DNA of 64,000 nt from positions 1 to 64,000 of the forward strand of contig NW_027437468.1 of assembly GCF_964204645.1 (NCBI RefSeq), written 5' to 3'. The stretch comes from Tubulanus polymorphus (Eukaryota; Nemertea; Palaeonemertea; Tubulaniformes; Tubulanidae). This document shows positions 24,232 to 38,949 of this stretch, piece by piece; position 1 is the stretch's first letter, and each line of letters begins with the position of its first letter. Position numbers and translations under genes: made by a program. The notes beneath the pieces are model-generated. The model was given only the letters and a program-made list of their open reading frames with translations. It did not search any database and was not told where the DNA came from.

Positions 24232-27200
24232 TGAAATCAGTTCAATACGCCCTAACTCATCTTTTCAGATTGAATCCATCATCTTCAGAACCAAAAGCAG
24301 CCAGAAAATTCGGTTTCTTTCCACCTATCTATTTGAAATCAGTTCAATACACCCAAACCCATCAATTAAGTTATAATTCATCATCTTTAGAACCATATTT
24401 AGCTAGAAAAATCTGTATCTTTCAACCCATCTACTCGAAATAAGTTCAGTTTACCTTAACCTATCATTTCGGATCGAGTCTATCATCTTCAGAACCAAAT
24501 GCAGCCAGAAAATTCTGATTCTTTCCACCTATCTATTTGAAATCAGTTCAATACGTCTTTACTCATCTTTTCAGATTGAATCCATCATCTTCAGAACCAA
24601 AAGCAGCCAGAAAATTCTTATTCTTTCCACCTATCTATTTGAAATCAGTTCAATACGCCTTTACTCATCTTTTCAGATTGAATCCATCATCTTTAGAACC
24701 AAAAGCAGCCAGAAAATTCTGTTTCTTTCCACCTATCTATTTGAAATCAGTTCAATACGCCTTTACTCATCTTTTCAGATTGAATCCATCATCTTCAGAA
24801 CCAAAAGCAGCCAGAAAATTCTTATTCTTTCCACCTATCTATTTGATATCAGTTCAATACACCCAAACCCATCAATTAAGATAGAATTCATCATCTTTAG
24901 AACCATATTTAGCTAGAAAAATCTGTATCTTTCAACCCATCTACTCGAAATAAGTTCAGTTTACCTTAACCTATCATTTCGGATCGAGTCTATCATCTTC
25001 AGAACCAAATGCAGCCAGAAAATTCTCATTCTTTCCACCTATCTATTTAAAATCAGTTCAATACGCCTTAACCCATCTTTTCAGATTGAATCCATCAACT
25101 TCAGAAGCATAAGTAGTCAGAAAATTCTTAATCTTTCAACCAATCTATTAAAAATCAGTTCTGTACATCCTAACCCATCAATTAAGATAGAATTCATCAT
25201 CTTTAGAACCATATTTAGCTAGAAAAATCTGTATCTTTCAACCCATCTACTCGAAATAAGTTCAGTTTACCTTATCCTATCATTTCAGATCGAGTCTATC
25301 ATCCTCAGAACAGAAAGCAGCCAGAAAATTCTGATTCTTTCAACCTATCTATTTGAAATCAGTTCAATACGCCTTTACTCATCTTTTCAGATTGAATCCA
25401 TCATCTTCAGAACCAAAAGCAGCCAGAAAATTCTGTTTCTTTCCACCTATCTATTTGAAATCAGTTCAATACGCCTTTACTCATCTTTTCAGATTGAATC
25501 CATCATCTTTAGAACCAAAAGCAGCCAGAAAATTCTGTTTCTTTCCACCTATCTATTTGAAATCAGTTCAATACGCCTTTACTCATCTTTTCAGATTGAA
25601 TCCATCATCTTCAGAACCAAAAGCAGCCAGAAAATTCTTATTCTTTCCACCTATCTATTTGATATCAGTTCAATACACCCAAACCCATCAATTAAGATAG
25701 AATTCATCATCTTTAGAACCATATTTAGCTAGAAAAATCTGTATCTTTCAACCCATCTACTCGAAATAAGTTCAGTTTACCTTAACCTATCATTTCGGAT
25801 CGAGTCTATCATCTTCAGAACCAAATGCAGCCAGAAAATTCTCATTCTTTCCACCTATCTATTTGAAATCAGTTCAATACGTCTTTACTCATCTTTTCAG
25901 ATTGAATCCATCATCTTTAGAACCAAAAGCAGCCAGAAAATTCTGTTTCTTTCCACCTATCTATTTGAAATCAGTTCAATACGCCTTTACTCATCTTTTC
26001 AGATTGAATCCATCATCTTTAGAACCAAAAGCAGCCAGAAAATTCTGTTTCTTTCCACCTATTTATTTGAAATCAGTTCAATACACCCCAACCCATCAAT
26101 TAAGATAGAATTCATCATCTTCAGAACCATATTTAGCTAGAAAAATCTGTATCTTTCAACCCATCTACTCGAAATAAGTTCAGTTTACCTTAACCTATCA
26201 TTTCGGATCGAGTCTATCATCTTCAGAACCAAATGCAGCCAGAAAATTCTGATTCTTTCCACCTATCTATTTAAAATCAGTTCAATATGCCTTAACCCAT
26301 CTTTTCAGATTGAATCCATCAACTTCAGAAGCATAAGTAGTCAGAAAATTCTTAATCTTTCAACCAATCTATTAAAAATCAGTTCTGTACATACTAACCC
26401 ATCAATTAAGATAGAATTCATCATCTTTAAAACCATATTTAGCTAGAAAAATCTGTATCTTTCAACCCATCTACTCGAAATAAGTTCAGTTTACCTTAAC
26501 CTATCATTTCGGATCGAGTCTATCATCTTCAGAACCAAATGCAGCCAGAAAATTCTCATTCTTTCCACCTATCTATTTAAAATCAGTTCAATACGCCTTA
26601 ACCCATCTTTTCAGATTGAATCCATCAACTTCAGAAGCATAAGTAGTCAGAAAATTCTTAATCTTTCAACCAATCTATTAAAAATCAGTTCTGTACATCC
26701 TAACCCATCAATTAAGATAGAATTCATCATCTTTAGAACCATATTTAGCTAGAAAAATCTGTATCTTTCAACCCATCTACTCGAAATAAGTTCAGTTTAC
26801 CTTATCCTATCATTTCATATCGAGTCTATCATCCTCAGAACAGAAAGCAGCCAGAAAATTCTGAATCTTTCAACCTATCTATTTGAAATCAGTTCAATAC
26901 GCCTTTACTCATCTTTTCAGATTGAATCCATCATCTTCAGAACCAAAAGCAGCCAGAAAATTCTGTTTCTTTCCACCTATCTATTTGAAATCAGTTCAAT
27001 ACGCCTTTACTCATCTTTTCAGATTGAATCCATCATCTTCAGAACCAAAAGCAGCCAGAAAATTCTGTTTCTTTCCACCTATCTATTTGAAATCAGTTCA
27101 ATACGCCTTTACTCATCTTTTCAGATTGATCCATCATCTTCAGAACCAAAAGCAGCCAGAAAATTCTGTTTCTTTCCACCTATCTTTTTGAAATCAGTTC

Positions 27201-27774
27201 AATACGCCCTAACTCATCTTTTCAGATTGAATCCATCATCTTCAGAACCAAAAGCAGCCAGAAAATTCGGTTTCTTTCCACCTATCTATTTGAAATCAGT
27301 TCAATACGCCTTAACCCATCGTTTCAGATTGAATCCATCATCTTCAGAACCAAAAGCAGCCAGAAAATTCTGTTTCTTTCCACCTATCTATTTGAAATCA
27401 GTTCAATACACCCAAACCCATCAATTAAGTTATAATTCATCATCTTTAGAACCATATTTAGCTAGAAAAATCTGTATCTTTCAACCCATCTACTCGAAAT
27501 AAGTTCAGTTTACCTTAACCTATCATTTCGGAACGAGTCTATCATCTTCAGAACCAAATGCAGCCAGAAAATTCTGATTCTTTCCACCAATCTATTTGAA
27601 ATCAGTTCAATAAGCCTTAACCCATCTTTTCAGATTGAATCCATCATCTTTAGAACCAAAAGCAGCCAGAAAATTCGGTTTCTTTCCACCTATCTATTTG
27701 AAATCAGTTCAATACGCCTTAACCCATCTTTTCAGATTGAATCCATCATCTTCAGAACCATATTTAGCTAGAAA

Positions 27775-29760
27775 AATCTGTATCTTTCAACCCATCTACT
27801 CGAAATAAGTTCAGTTTACCTTAACCTATCATTTCGGATCGAGTCTATCATCTTCAGAACCAAATGCAGCCAGAAAATTCTTATTCTTTCCACCTATCTA
27901 TTTGAAATCAGTTCAATACACCCAAACCCATCAATTAAGTTATAATTCATCATCTTTAGAACCATACTTAGCTAGAAAAATCTGTATCTTTCAACCCATC
28001 TACTCGAAATAAGTTCAGTTTACCTTAACCTATCATTTCGGATCGAGTCTATCATCTTCAGAACCAAATGCAGCCAGAAAATTCTGATTCTTTCCACCTA
28101 TCTATTTGAAATCAGTTCAATACGCCTTTACTCATCTTTTCAGATTGAATCCATCATCTTCAGAACCAAAAGCAGCCAGAAAATTCTTATTCTTTCCACC
28201 TATCTATTTGATATCAGTTCAATACACCCAAACCCATCAATTAAGATAGAATTCATCATCTTCAGAACCAAAAGCAGCCAGAAAATTCGGTTTCTTTCCA
28301 CCTATCTATTTGAAATCAGTTCAATACGCCTTTACTCATCTTTTCAGATTGAATCCATCATCTTTAGAACCAAAAGCAGCCAGAAAATTCTGTTTCTTTC
28401 CACCTATCTATTTGAAGTCAGTTCAATACGCCTTTAATCATCTTTTCAGATTGAATCCATCATCTTCAGAACCAAAAGCAGCCAGAAAATTCTTATTCTT
28501 TCCACCTATCTATTTGAAATCAGTTCAATACACCCAAACCCATCAATTAAGATAGAATTCATCATCTTCAGAACCATATTTAGCTAGAAAAATCTGTATC
28601 TTTCAACCCATCTACTCGAAATAAGTTCAATTTACCTTAACCTATCATTTCGGATCGAGTCTATCATCTTCAGAACCAAATGCAGCCAGAAAATTCTGAT
28701 TCTTTCCACCTATCTATTTTAAATCAGTTCAATAAGCCTTAACCCATCAATTAAGTTATAATTCATCATCTTTAGAACCATATTTCGCTAGAAAAATCTG
28801 TATCTTTCAACCCATCTACTCGAAATAAGTTCAGTTTACCTTAACCTATCATTTCGGATCGAGTCTATCATCTTCAGAACCAAATGCAGCCAGAAAATTC
28901 TTATTCTTTCCACCTATCTATTTGAAATCAGTTCAATACACCCAAACCCATCAATTAAGTTATAATTCATCATCTTTAGAACCATATTTAGCTAGAAAAA
29001 TCTGTATCTTTCAACCCATCTACTCAAAATAAGTTCAGTTTACCTTAACCTATCATTTCGGATCGAGTCTATCATCTTCAGAACCAAATGCAGCCAGAAA
29101 ATTCTGATTCTTTCCACCTATCTATTTGAAATCAGTTCAATACGCCTTTACTCATCTTTTCAGATTGAATCCATCATCTTCAGAACCAAAAGCAGCCAGA
29201 AAATTCTTATTCTTTCCACCTATCTATTTGATATCAGTTCAATACACCCAAACCCATCAATTAAGATAGAATTCATCATCTTCAGAACCAAAAGCAGCCA
29301 GAAAATTCGGTTTCTTTCCACCTATCTATTTGAAATCAGTTCAATACGCCTTTACTCATCTTTTCAGATTGAATCCATCATCTTTAGAACCAAAAGCAGC
29401 CAGAAAATTCTGTTTCTTTCCACCTATCTATTTGAAGTCAGTTCAATACGCCTTTAATCATCTTTTCAGATTGAATCCATCATCTTCAGAACCAAAAGCA
29501 GCCAGAAAATTCTTATTCTTTCCACCTATCTATTTGAAATCAGTTCAATACACCCAAACCCATCAATTAAGATAGAATTCATCATCTTCAGAACCATATT
29601 TAGCTAGAAAAATCTGTATCTTTCAACCCATCTACTCGAAATAAGTTCAATTTACCTTAACCTATCATTTCGGATCGAGTCTATCATCTTCAGAACCAAA
29701 TGCAGCCAGAAAATTCTGATTCTTTCCACCTATCTATTTGAAATCAGTTCAATAAGCCTT
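27775..29760 (+). repeat. 1020-bp tandem duplication (10 monomers)
   Basis: About 27775-28740 is repeated at about 28795-29760 with an offset of exactly 1020 bp. Both copies carry the rare words TTTGAAGTCAG, CCTTTAATCATC and AAGTTCAATTTACC. I see only a few differences, for example CCATACTTAG at 27963 against CCATATTTAG at 28983, and CTCGAAAT against CTCAAAAT near 28003 and 29023. The copies diverge sharply at both ends, so the breakpoints are fairly well placed. Confidence 0.88.
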
Positions 29761-32496
29761 AACCCATCTTTTCAGATTGAATCCATCATCTTTAGAACCA
29801 AAAGCAGCCAGAAAATGCTGTTTCTTTCCACCTATCTATTTGAAATCAGTTCAATACGCCTTAACCCATCTTTTCACATTGATCCATCATCTTTAGAAAC
29901 AAAAGCAGCCAGAAAATTCGGTTTCTTTCCACCTATCTATTTGAAATCAGTTCAATACGCCTTAACCCATCTTTTCACATTGATCCATCATCTTTAGAAA
30001 CAAAAGCAGCCAGAAAATTCGGTTTCTTTCCACCTATCTATTTGAAATCAGTTCAATACGCCTTAACCCATCTTTTCAGATTGAATCCATCATCTTCAGA
30101 ACCAAAAGCAGCCAGAAAATTCGGTTTCTTTCCACCTATCTATTTGAAATCAGTTCAATAAGCCTTAACCCATCTTTTCAGATTGAATCCATCATCTTCA
30201 GAACCAAAAGCAGCCAGAAAATTCGGTTTCTTTCCACCTATCTATTTGAAATCAGTTCAATACACCCAAACCCATCAATTAAGTTATAATTCATCATCTT
30301 TAGAACCATATTTCGCTAGAAAAATCTGTATCTTTCAACCCATCTACTCGAAATAAGTTCAGTTTACCTTAACCTATCATTTCGGATCGAGTCTATCATC
30401 TTCAGAACCAAATGCAGCCAGAAAATTCTTATTCTTTCCACCTATCTATTTGAAATCAGTTCAATACACCCAAACCCATCAATTAAGTTATAATTCATCA
30501 TCTTTAGAACCATATTTAGCTAGAAAAATCTGTATCTTTCAACCCATCTACTCGAAATAAGTTCAGTTTACCTTAACCTATCATTTCGGATCGAGTCTAT
30601 CATCTTCAGAACCAAATGCAGCCAGAAAATTCTGATTCTTTCCACCTATCTATTTGAAATCAGTTCAATACGTCTTTACTCATCTTTTCAGATTGAATCC
30701 ATCATCTTCAGAACCAAAAGCAGCCAGAAAATTCTGATTCTTTCCACCTATCTATTTGAAATCAGTTCAATACGCCTTTACTCATCTTTTCAGATTGAAT
30801 CCATCATCTTTAGAACCAAAAGCAGCCAGAAAATTCTGTTTCTTTCCACCTATCTATTTGAAATCAGTTCAATACGCCTTTACTCATCTTTTCAGATTGA
30901 ATCCATCATCTTCAGAACCAAAAGCAGCCAGAAAATTCTTATTCTTTCCACCTATCTATTTGATATCAGTTCAATACACCCAAACCCATCAATTAAGATA
31001 GAATTCATCATCTTTAGAACCATATTTAGCTAGAAAAATCTGTATCTTTCAACCCATCTACTCGAAATAAGTTCAGTTTACCTTAACCTATCATTTCGGA
31101 TCGAGTCTATCATCTTCAGAACCAAATGCAGCCAGAAAATTCTCATTCTTTCCACCTATCTATTTAAAATCAGTTCAATACGCCTTAACCCATCTTTTCA
31201 GATTGAATCCATCAACTTCAGAAGCATAAGTAGTCAGAAAATTCTTAATCTTTCAACCAATCTATTAAAAATCAGTTCTGTACATCCTAACCCATCAATT
31301 AAGATAGAATTCATCATCTTTAGAACCATATTTAGCTAGAAAAATCTGTATCTTTCAACCCATCTACTCGAAATAAGTTCAGTTTACCTTATCCTATCAT
31401 TTCAGATCGAGTCTATCATCCTCAGAACAGAAAGCAGCCAGAAAATTCTGATTCTTTCAACCTATCTATTTGAAATCAGTTCAATACGCCTTTACTCATC
31501 TTTTCAGATTGAATCCATCATCTTTAGAACCAAAAGCAGCCAGAAAATTCTGTTTCTTTCCACCTATCTATTTGAAATCAGTTCAATACGCCTTTACTCA
31601 TCTTTTCAGATTGAATCCATCATCTTCAGAACCAAAAGCAGCCAGAAAATTCTTATTCTTTCCACCTATCTATTTGATATCAGTTCAATACACCCAAACC
31701 CATCAATTAAGATAGAATTCATCATCTTTAGAACCACATTTAGCTAGAAAAATCTGTATCTTTCAACCCATCTACTCGAAATAAGTTCAGTTTACCTTAA
31801 CCTATCATTTCGGATCGAGTCTATCATCTTCAGAACCAAATGCAGCCAGAAAATTCTGATTCTTTCCACCAATCTATTTGAAATCAGTTCAATAAGCCTT
31901 AACCCATCTTTTCAGATTGAATCCATCATCTTTAGAACCAAAAGCAGCCAGAAAATTCGGTTTCTTTCCACCTATCTATTTGAAATCAGTTCAATACGCC
32001 TTAACCCATCTTTTCACATTGATCCATCATCTTTAGAAACAAAAGCAGCCAGAAAATTCTGTTTCTTTCCACCTATCTTTTTGAAATCAGTTCAATACGC
32101 CCTAACTCATCTTTTCAGATTGAATCCATCATCTTCAGAACCAAAAGCAGCCAGAAAATTCGGTTTCTTTCCACCTATCTATTTGAAATCAGTTCAATAC
32201 ACCCAAACCCATCAATTAAGTTATAATTCATCATCTTTAGAACCATATTTCGCTAGAAAAATCTGTATCTTTCAACCCATCTACTCGAAATAAGTTCAGT
32301 TTACCTTAACCTATCATTTCGGATCGAGTCTATCATCTTCAGAACCAAATGCAGCCAGAAAATTCTTATTCTTTCCACCTATCTATTTGAAATCAGTTCA
32401 ATACACCCAAACCCATCAATTAAGTTATAATTCATCATCTTTAGAACCATATTTAGCTAGAAAAATCTGTATCTTTCAACCCATCTACTCGAAATA

Positions 32497-35400
32497 AGTT
32501 CAGTTTACCTTAACCTATCATTTCGGATCGAGTCTATCATCTTCAGAACCAAATGCAGCCAGAAAATTCTGATTCTTTCCACCTATCTATTTGAAATCAG
32601 TTCAATAAGCCTTAACCCATCTTTTCAGATTGAATCCATCATCTTTAGAACCAAAAGCAGCCAGAAAATTCGGTTTCTTTCCACCTATCTATTTGAAATC
32701 AGTTCAATACGCCTTAACCCATCTTTTCACATTGATCCATCATCTTTAGAAACAAAAGCAGCCAGAAAATTCGGTTTCTTTCCACCTATCTATTTGAAAT
32801 CAGTTCAATACGCCTTAACCCATCTTTTCAGATTGAATCCATCATCTTCAGAACCAAAAGCAGCCAGAAAATTCTGTTTCTTTCCACCTATCTATTTGAA
32901 ATCAGTTCAACACGCCTTTACTCATCTTTTCAGATTGAATCCATCATCTTTAGAACCAAAAGCAGCCAGAAAATTCTGTTTCTTTCCACCTATTTATTTG
33001 AAATCAGTTCAATACGCCTTTACTCATCTTTTCAGATTGAATCCATCATCTTCAGAACCAAAAGCAGCCAGAAAATTCTGTTTCTTTCCACCTATCTATT
33101 TGAAATCAGTTCAATACGCCTTTAATCATCTTTTCAGATTGAATCCATCATCTTTAGAACCAAAAGCAGCCAGAAAATTCTGTTTCTTTCCACCTATCTA
33201 TTTGAAATCAGTTCAATACGCCTTTACTCATCTTTTCAGATTGAATCCATCATCTTTAGAACCAAAAGCAGCCAGAAAATTCTGTTTCTTTCCACCTATC
33301 TATTTGAAATCAGTTCAATACGCCTTTACTCATCTTTTCAGATTGAATCCATCATCTTCAGAACCAAAAGCAGCCAGAAAATTCTTATTCTTTCCACCTT
33401 TCTATTTGATATCAGTTCAATACACCCAAACCCATCAATTAAGTTATATTTCATCATCTTTAGAACCATATTTAGCTAGAAAAATCTGTATCTTTCAACC
33501 AATCTACTCGAAATAAGTTCAGTTTACCTTAACCTATCATTTCGGATCGAGTCTATCATCTTCAGAACCAAATGCAGCCAGAAAATTCTGATTCTTTCCA
33601 CCTATCTATTTGAAATCAGTTCAATAAGCCTTAACCCATCTTTTCATATTGAATCCATCATCTTTAGAACCAAAAGCAGCCAGAAAATTCGGTTTCTTTC
33701 CACCTATCTATTTGAAATCAGTTCAATACGCCTTAACCCATCTTTTCACATTGATCCATTATCTTTAGAAACAAAAGCAGCCAGAAAATTCGGTTTCTTT
33801 CCACCTATCTATTTGAAATCAGTTCAATACGCCTTAACCCATCTTTTCAGATTGAATCCATCATCTTCAGAACCAAAAGCAGCCAGAAAATTCTGTTTCT
33901 TTCCACCTATCTATTTGAAATCAGTTCAACACGCCTTTACTCATCTTTTCAGATTGAATCCATCATCTTTAGAACCAAAAGCAGCCAGAAAATTCTGTTT
34001 CTTTCCACCTATCTTTTTGAAATCAGTTCAATACGCCCTAACTCATCTTTTCAGATTGAATCCATCATCTTCAGAACCAAAAGCAGCCAGAAAATTCGGT
34101 TTCTTTCCACCTATCTATTTGAAATCAGTTCAATACACCCAAACCCATCAATTAAGTTATAATTCATCATCTTTAGAACCATATTTCGCTAGAAAAATCT
34201 GTATCTTTCAACCCATCTACTCGAAATAAGTTCAGTTTACCTTAACCTATCATTTCGGATCGAGTCTATCATCTTCAGAACCAAATGCAGCCAGAAAATT
34301 CTTATTCTTTCCACCTATCTATTTGAAATCAGTTCAATACACCCAAACCTATCAATTAAGTTATAATTCATCATCTTTAGAACCATATTTAGCTAGAAAA
34401 ATCTGTATCTTTCAACCCATCTACTCGAAATAAGTTCAGTTTACCTTAACCTATCATTTCGGATCGAGTCTATCATCTTCAGAACCAAATGCAGCCAGAA
34501 AATTCTGATTCTTTCCACCTATCTATTTGAAATCAGTTCAATACGTCTTTACTCATCTTTTCAGATTGAATCCATCATCTTCAGAACCAAAAGCAGCCAG
34601 AAAATTCTGTTTCTTTCCACCTATCTATTTGAAATCAGTTCAATACGCCTTTACTCATCTTTTCAGATTGAATCCATCATCTTTAGAACCAAAAGCAGCC
34701 AGAAAATTCTGTTTCTTTCCACCTATCTATTTGAAATCAGTTCAATACGCCTTTACTCATCTTTTCAGATTGAATCCATCATCTTCAGAACCAAAAGCAG
34801 CCAGAAAATTCTTATTCTTTCCACCTATCTATTTGATATCAGTTCAATACACCCAAACCCATCAATTAAGATAGGATTCATCATCTTTAGAACCATATTT
34901 AGCTAGAAAAATCTGTATCTTTCAACCCATCTACTCGAAATAAGTTCAGTTTACCTTAACCTATCATTTCGGAACGAGTCTATCATCTTCAGAACCAAAT
35001 GCAGCCAGAAAATTCTGATTCTTTCCACCTATCTATTTTAAATCAGTTCAATACGCCTTTACTCATCTTTTCAGATTGAATCCATCATCTTTAGAACCAA
35101 AAGCAGCCAGAAAATTCTGTTTCTTTCCACCTATCTATTTTAAATCAGTTCAATACGCCTTTACTCATCTTTTCAGATTGAATCCATCATCTTTAGAACC
35201 AAAAGCAGCCAGAAAATTCTGTTTCTTTCCACCTATCTATTTGAAATCAGTTCAATACGCCTTTACTCATCTTTTCAGATTGAATCCATCATCTTTAGAA
35301 CCAAAAGCAGCCAGAAAATTCTGTTTCTTTCCACCTATCTATTTGAAATCAGTTCAATACGCCTTTACTCATCTTTTCAGATTGAATCCATCATCTTTAG

Positions 35401-38400
35401 AACCAAAAGCAGCCAGAAAATTCTGTTTCTTTCCACCTATCTATTTGAAATCAGTTCAATACGCCTTTACTCATCTTTTCAGATTGAATCCATCATCTTC
35501 AGAACCAAAAGCAGCCAGAAAATTCTTATTCTTTCCACCTATCTATTTGATATCAGTTCAATACACCCAAACCCATCAATTAAGTTATATTTCATCATCT
35601 TTAGAACCATATTTAGCTAGAAAAATCTGTATCTTTCAACCAATCTACTCGAAATAAGTTCAGTTTACCTTAACCTATCATTTCGGATCGAGTCTATCAT
35701 CTTCAGAACCAAATGCAGCCAGAAAATTCTGATTCTTTCCACCTATCTATTTGAAATCAGTTCAATAAGCCTTAACCCATCTTTTCAGATTGAATCCATC
35801 ATCTTTAGAACCAAAAGCAGCCAGAAAATTCGGTTTCTTTCCACCTATCTATTTGAAATCAGTTCAATACGCCTTAACCCATCTTTTCACATTGATCCAT
35901 CATCTTTAGAAACAAAAGCAGCCAGAAAATTCGGTTTCTTTCCACCTATCTATTTGAAATCAGTTCAATACGCCTTAACCCATCTTTTCAGATTGAATCC
36001 ATCATCTTCAGAACCAAAAGCAGCCAGAAAATTCTGTTTCTTTCCACCTATCTATTTGAAATCAGTTCAACACGCCTTTACTCATCTTTTCAGATTGAAT
36101 CCATCATCTTTAGAACCAAAAGCAGCCAGAAAATTCTGTTTCTTTCCACCTATTTATTTGAAATCAGTTCAATACGCCTTTACTCATCTTTTCAGATTGA
36201 ATCCATCATCTTCAGAACCAAAAGCAGCCAGAAAATTCTGTTTCTTTCCACCTATCTATTTGAAATCAGTTCAATACGCCTTTAATCATCTTTTCAGATT
36301 GAATCCATCATCTTTAGAACCAAAAGCAGCCAGAAAATTCTGTTTCTTTCCACCTATCTATTTGAAATCAGTTCAATACGCCTTTACTCATCTTTTCAGA
36401 TTGAATCCATCATCTTTAGAACCAAAAGCAGCCAGAAAATTCTGTTTCTTTCCACCTATCTATTTGAAATCAGTTCAATACGCCTTTACTCATCTTTTCA
36501 GATTGAATCCATCATCTTCAGAACCAAAAGCAGCCAGAAAATTCTTATTCTTTCCACCTATCTATTTGATATCAGTTCAATACACCCAAACCCATCAATT
36601 AAGTTATATTTCATCATCTTTAGAACCATATTTAGCTAGAAAAATCTGTATCTTTCAACCAATCTACTCGAAATAAGTTCAGTTTACCTTAACCTATCAT
36701 TTCGGATCGAGTCTATCATCTTCAGAACCAAATGCAGCCAGAAAATTCTGATTCTTTCCACCTATCTATTTGAAATCAGTTCAATAAGCCTTAACCCATC
36801 TTTTCATATTGAATCCATCATCTTTAGAACCAAAAGCAGCCAGAAAATTCGGTTTCTTTCCACCTATCTATTTGAAATCAGTTCAATACGCCTTAACCCA
36901 TCTTTTCACATTGATCCATTATCTTTAGAAACAAAAGCAGCCAGAAAATTCGGTTTCTTTCCACCTATCTATTTGAAATCAGTTCAATACGCCTTAACCC
37001 ATCTTTTCAGATTGAATCCATCATCTTCAGAACCAAAAGCAGCCAGAAAATTCTGTTTCTTTCCACCTATCTATTTGAAATCAGTTCAACACGCCTTTAC
37101 TCATCTTTTCAGATTGAATCCATCATCTTTAGAACCAAAAGCAGCCAGAAAATTCTGTTTCTTTCCACCTATCTTTTTGAAATCAGTTCAATACGCCCTA
37201 ACTCATCTTTTCAGATTGAATCCATCATCTTCAGAACCAAAAGCAGCCAGAAAATTCGGTTTCTTTCCACCTATCTATTTGAAATCAGTTCAATACACCC
37301 AAACCCATCAATTAAGTTATAATTCATCATCTTTAGAACCATATTTCGCTAGAAAAATCTGTATCTTTCAACCCATCTACTCGAAATAAGTTCAGTTTAC
37401 CTTAACCTATCATTTCGGATCGAGTCTATCATCTTCAGAACCAAATGCAGCCAGAAAATTCTTATTCTTTCCACCTATCTATTTGAAATCAGTTCAATAC
37501 ACCCAAACCCATCAATTAAGTTATAATTCATCATCTTTAGAACCATATTTAGCTAGAAAAATCTGTATCTTTCAACCCATCTACTCGAAATAAGTTCAGT
37601 TTACCTTAACCTATCATTTCGGATCGAGTCTATCATCTTCAGAACCAAATGCAGCCAGAAAATTCTGATTCTTTCCACCTATCTATTTGAAATCAGTTCA
37701 ATACGTCTTTACTCATCTTTTCAGATTGAATCCATCATCTTCAGAACCAAAAGCAGCCAGAAAATTCTGTTTCTTTCCACCTATCTATTTGAAATCAGTT
37801 CAATACGCCTTTACTCATCTTTTCAGATTGAATCCATCATCTTTAGAACCAAAAGCAGCCAGAAAATTCTGTTTCTTTCCACCTATCTATTTGAAATCAG
37901 TTCAATACGCCTTTACTCATCTTTTCAGATTGAATCCATCATCTTCAGAACCAAAAGCAGCCAGAAAATTCTTATTCTTTCCACCTATCTATTTGATATC
38001 AGTTCAATACACCCAAACCCATCAATTAAGATAGGATTCATCATCTTTAGAACCATATTTAGCTAGAAAAATCTGTATCTTTCAACCCATCTACTCGAAA
38101 TAAGTTCAGTTTACCTTAACCTATCATTTCGGAACGAGTCTATCATCTTCAGAACCAAATGCAGCCAGAAAATTCTGATTCTTTCCACCTATCTATTTTA
38201 AATCAGTTCAATACGCCTTTACTCATCTTTTCAGATTGAATCCATCATCTTTAGAACCAAAAGCAGCCAGAAAATTCTGTTTCTTTCCACCTATCTATTT
38301 GAAATCAGTTCAATACGCCTTTACTCATCTTTTCAGATTGAATCCATCATCTTTAGAACCAAAAGCAGCCAGAAAATTCTGTTTCTTTCCACCTATCTAT

Positions 38401-38715
38401 TTGAAATCAGTTCAATACGCCTTTACTCATCTTTTCAGATTGAATCCATCATCTTTAGAACCAAAAGCAGCCAGAAAATTCTGTTTCTTTCCACCTATCT
38501 ATTTGAAATCAGTTCAATACGCCTTTACTCATCTTTTCAGATTGAATCCATCATCTTCAGAACCAAAAGCAGCCAGAAAATTCTTATTCTTTCCACCTAT
38601 CTATTTGATATCAGTTCAATACACCCAAACCCATCAATTAAGTTATATTTCATCATCTTTAGAACCATATTTAGCTAGAAAAATCTGTATCTTTCAACCA
38701 ATCTACTCGAAATAA
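32497..38715 (+). repeat. 3160-bp higher-order repeat, two adjacent copies
   Basis: About 32497-35657 is repeated at about 35657-38715 with a 3160-bp offset (31 monomers less two bases). Matching block pairs start at 32794/35954, 33813/36973, 34527/37687 and 35076/38236. Differences are few: CCTTTCTATTTG against CCTATCTATTTG near 33400/36560, AACCTATCAATT against AACCCATCAATT near 34348/37508, and one whole class A monomer fewer at the end of the second copy. Related blocks recur at 46000 and 48855, 2855 bp apart, so this unit spread further along the array. Confidence 0.9.
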
Positions 38716-38949
38716 GTTCAGTTTACCTTAACCTATCATTTCGGATCGAGTCTATCATCTTCAGAACCAAATGCAGCCAGAAAATTCTGATTCTTTCGAA
38801 CAATCTATTTGAAATCAGTTCAATAAGCCTTAACCCATCTTTTCAGATTGAATCCATCAACTTCAGAAGCATAAGTAGTCAGAAAATTCTTAATCTTTCA
38901 ACCAATCTATTAAAAATCAGTTCTGTACATCCTAACCAGAAAATTCTTA